DNA from: Promethearchaeota archaeon
Lineage (GTDB): Archaea; Asgardarchaeota; Lokiarchaeia; Sigynarchaeales; SOKP01
Assembly: GCA_030620005.1 (NCBI GenBank)
Contig: JAUXAJ010000040.1
Span: forward strand, 1 to 23,360
DNA length: 23,360 bases
Direction of reading: 5' to 3'
The first letter of the stretch is position 1; each line of letters begins with the position of its first letter. The notes under the pieces are model-generated. The model was not told the origin of the DNA. It worked only from the letters and a program-made list of their open reading frames with translations, and ran no database searches. Of this stretch, positions 22,401 to 23,360 are shown piece by piece. Both the position numbers and the translations under genes were made by a program.

Positions 22401-23360
22401 TAGAATCAATTGAAACAGATATAAGCATACGTTCATATAGTTCTCTTGTAGAAATAGAAGAAATTAGTCAATATTATAACGAATTAGTCAATGTAACTGT
22501 TAGATATCACAGTATTACTAACGATAAAATTTTATTTGGCGCAACTCTAAGTTATTATTGGCAGTTTGGCTCTGGTGTTATAAATCCAGATCTAAGAGGG
22601 AATGGACATTATACTTTTGAAATTAACACTTCAATCGCTCAAAACACTGGTACATATCCAATCATTGTTGACGCTTATAAAGAAAACTATACAATAAGAG
22701 ATTTAACTTTTAATCTTTTAGTCCAGACGAGACCAACAAAATTGAATGGCACTACGAAATTATATCACAACTCTACAAGCATATGGGTCAACAATTCGTT
22801 CGTTTATACTTACGAGTATTACGATACAATAGATTCCGTGAAAGTCGGAGGTGCCGGAGAAGCCGTATATTACTGGTATAAATTGGACGATGATGGAAAG
22901 CCCATTGGAACTCCAAGCGACGATATCGATTTAGCATGGGATTCAGACGAGAAATTATTTATCCTAGACTTTGATACAGAAGATAGACAAACGGGGGACT
23001 ATGCAATTTTTGTCACGTTTAAGAAAAACAACTATGAAGTTCAAAATGCGCTAGTAGACTTGGCGATTAAATATAGAGAAATTACCGCCAAGATATCAGC
23101 TTCAAATAAGGAAGGATCGCTAGTTAGCATGGTTAAAGGACAACCAATCGTATTTTCAATAAAATTAACTGATCCTACGAAAGGTTCGAGTTCTTCTTCA
23201 GGCGGAACCTCAACAACACAAGCAGCAGTCCCACTGAAAGATGCCACGATAAAAATAACTTTAACCGAATTGAATAGAACTTACAAGTTCAAGGAAGTTG
23301 CTGATGGAGTGTACAACCTAACGATTGCTACAACAGATCCCATATACGAAGCGTTTTTCA
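19493..23360 (+). CDS. giant secreted/surface protein: signal peptide, DUF2341, LamG, repeated beta domains (3' partial)
   Basis: At least 1289 codons, open to the right edge. MKKN..FKVQIKVLTVLLIFTTTCFF is a signal peptide or anchor (1-30). Residues about 73-183 (WWNAFFSYRRLINIVNP ... TYIYYGN) match DUF2341. A LamG/concanavalin A-like lectin domain follows (about 184-405): GVGWWRFDEESGS, ALYFDGVDETVIV, GLTVSTWIK, then GWMDDVKIYDYALSDREIEH. The rest is a chain of Ig/carboxypeptidase-regulatory-like beta domains (for example VITYDVDGRIVPNAEVSI and KVIDKNEIPIPLTIIKV) with very many N-x-S/T sequons and a Ser/Gly/Thr-rich linker (SSSSSGGTSTT) near residue 1235. It is probably a heavily N-glycosylated cell-surface or S-layer-associated adhesin binding carbohydrate through LamG. 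The C-terminal anchor lies outside the window. A dead partial copy lies just upstream. Confidence 0.85.
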   Translation, partial: MKKNTNFKVQIKVLTVLLIFTTTCFFMNFPTIITDSPVAMESISEDENAKTIIENEIVNIKSPALSTIGDDPWWNAFFSYRRLINIVNPYDDPLENHIASLNFNYTQMLADLKINETLKDVRIVENGILRNYFVQVDYPAVGNATVWFETNLTVSKGQTETDTYIYYGNNSIEHDSEKFNSNNRFGVGWWRFDEESGSTAEDSIGDIDGDLTNMDNTNWVDGKVGANALYFDGVDETVIVNSINPREGLTVSTWIKSYYSDCYSSATRQGYWQIIAKYSAYILGSDGVNREMNFIVHTPDHRWHYNYPGYLVQNPDEWHHFVGTFNYTGNNLGVEKLYMDGELVVSQDTSDATDGRISPDTGPIHFAHRETDPVGSVRHFKGWMDDVKIYDYALSDREIEHLYNSSVVKTELNEEQEISSTIRVITYDVDGRIVPNAEVSIVNDTAQAPYNYLIKKNFTLEDGSITFTGLDYGVYNITVNYTLGSTNLEAVVYNSSALGYILYNFSGLQYNIDIKLNITTIDFEIFDWDNKILKNAYVNVSETSTSDVLETLRLNEGRATFRWVNKSRYYYKIFYDNEDYTDIPIHLNESYIYRDDYVQYSKSYYHTILVNESNILTGTEWQIQEDIYTNNSKALNKKLIKANITLAGMTDFIDTVKIYYLQKNGEYSEGNVIYFNNSYSGGQKDRIEINIRNTPKQSDNLINDNYEAYGLRIDVQGYNSTTETPCNGTIIIETIESSYVYNRTEMSKIIIKVIDKNEIPIPLTIIKVNKSSQDGGNQIVSLITDDDGYAYGQTNDDTEFTYSRGKSYNFSLFFYNDQKFFNISETSEPSQWTPSLGDFIDLYNFTLLKNSSLEFTMQIDKSNFLARFSDPIGDTSVTWGENMTFSVIYNISSDKGQSWIYLNDPDEIICNVGGLISETMIRGAGNGNFTITFNSSKFSAGGSSEAYMVEIYGSKNGYTDPDSVFIMVTIESIETDISIRSYSSLVEIEEISQYYNELVNVTVRYHSITNDKILFGATLSYYWQFGSGVINPDLRGNGHYTFEINTSIAQNTGTYPIIVDAYKENYTIRDLTFNLLVQTRPTKLNGTTKLYHNSTSIWVNNSFVYTYEYYDTIDSVKVGGAGEAVYYWYKLDDDGKPIGTPSDDIDLAWDSDEKLFILDFDTEDRQTGDYAIFVTFKKNNYEVQNALVDLAIKYREITAKISASNKEGSLVSMVKGQPIVFSIKLTDPTKGSSSSSGGTSTTQAAVPLKDATIKITLTELNRTYKFKEVADGVYNLTIATTDPIYEAFF

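Noticed and set aside
1..23360. CRISPR array, rRNA genes or replication origin
   Set aside because: No regularly spaced direct repeats, no rRNA-like conserved segments and no clustered origin boxes were seen.

Overview
The window looks like chromosomal DNA of an Asgard archaeon (Lokiarchaeia/Promethearchaeota-like). It is AT-rich, with archaeal TATA elements, GTG and TTG starts and a few AGGTG ribosome binding sites. It carries a tRNA-Ser(CGA) whose 22-nt intron sits in a textbook bulge-helix-bulge motif. It also has several genes of eukaryotic flavour: a Rag/Gtr-like GTPase with a C-terminal roadblock/longin-like domain, ribosomal protein eS25, and a methyltransferase resembling Bud23 (the 18S rRNA m7G enzyme). 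The lineage is inferred from this gene mix; no rRNA gene is present.

Layout. (1) 1-7305 is a catabolic/redox region. It holds an Old Yellow Enzyme-type flavin reductase (5' end outside the window), a convergent operon of an SDR dehydrogenase and a fumarate-reductase-like flavoprotein, and two tandem GPH-family sugar symporters. Together they suggest uptake and redox conversion of a sugar, sugar acid or other small alcohol/enone. (2) 7306-8967 has a decayed stretch with a GC-rich short-repeat patch. It also has a coiled-coil protein whose C-terminal zinc ribbon is split by a 30-nt hairpin insert containing two in-frame stops. (3) 8968-13837 is a tight five-gene plus-strand run: two membrane left-handed-beta-helix transferases, a double metallophosphoesterase with a dead second domain, a ThiI-like THUMP protein that has lost its PP-loop, and a ubiquitin-like MoaD/SAMP protein ending in Gly-Gly. 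This is the best candidate for an undescribed system. (4) 13838-16460 has a leucine-rich-repeat remnant, the Rag-like GTPase with an altered P-loop, a PfkB sugar kinase and the intron-containing tRNA. (5) 16461-18693 has an unrecognised gene, a probable transposase remnant, and divergent eS25 and Bud23-like genes. (6) 18694-23360 has a pseudogene fragment followed by a very large secreted protein (signal peptide, DUF2341, LamG, many Asn-rich beta domains). That gene runs off the right edge.

Recurring themes are duplication with one degenerate copy (LbH pair, metallophosphoesterase domains, surface-protein fragment) and several gene remnants interrupted by stop codons without any frameshift.
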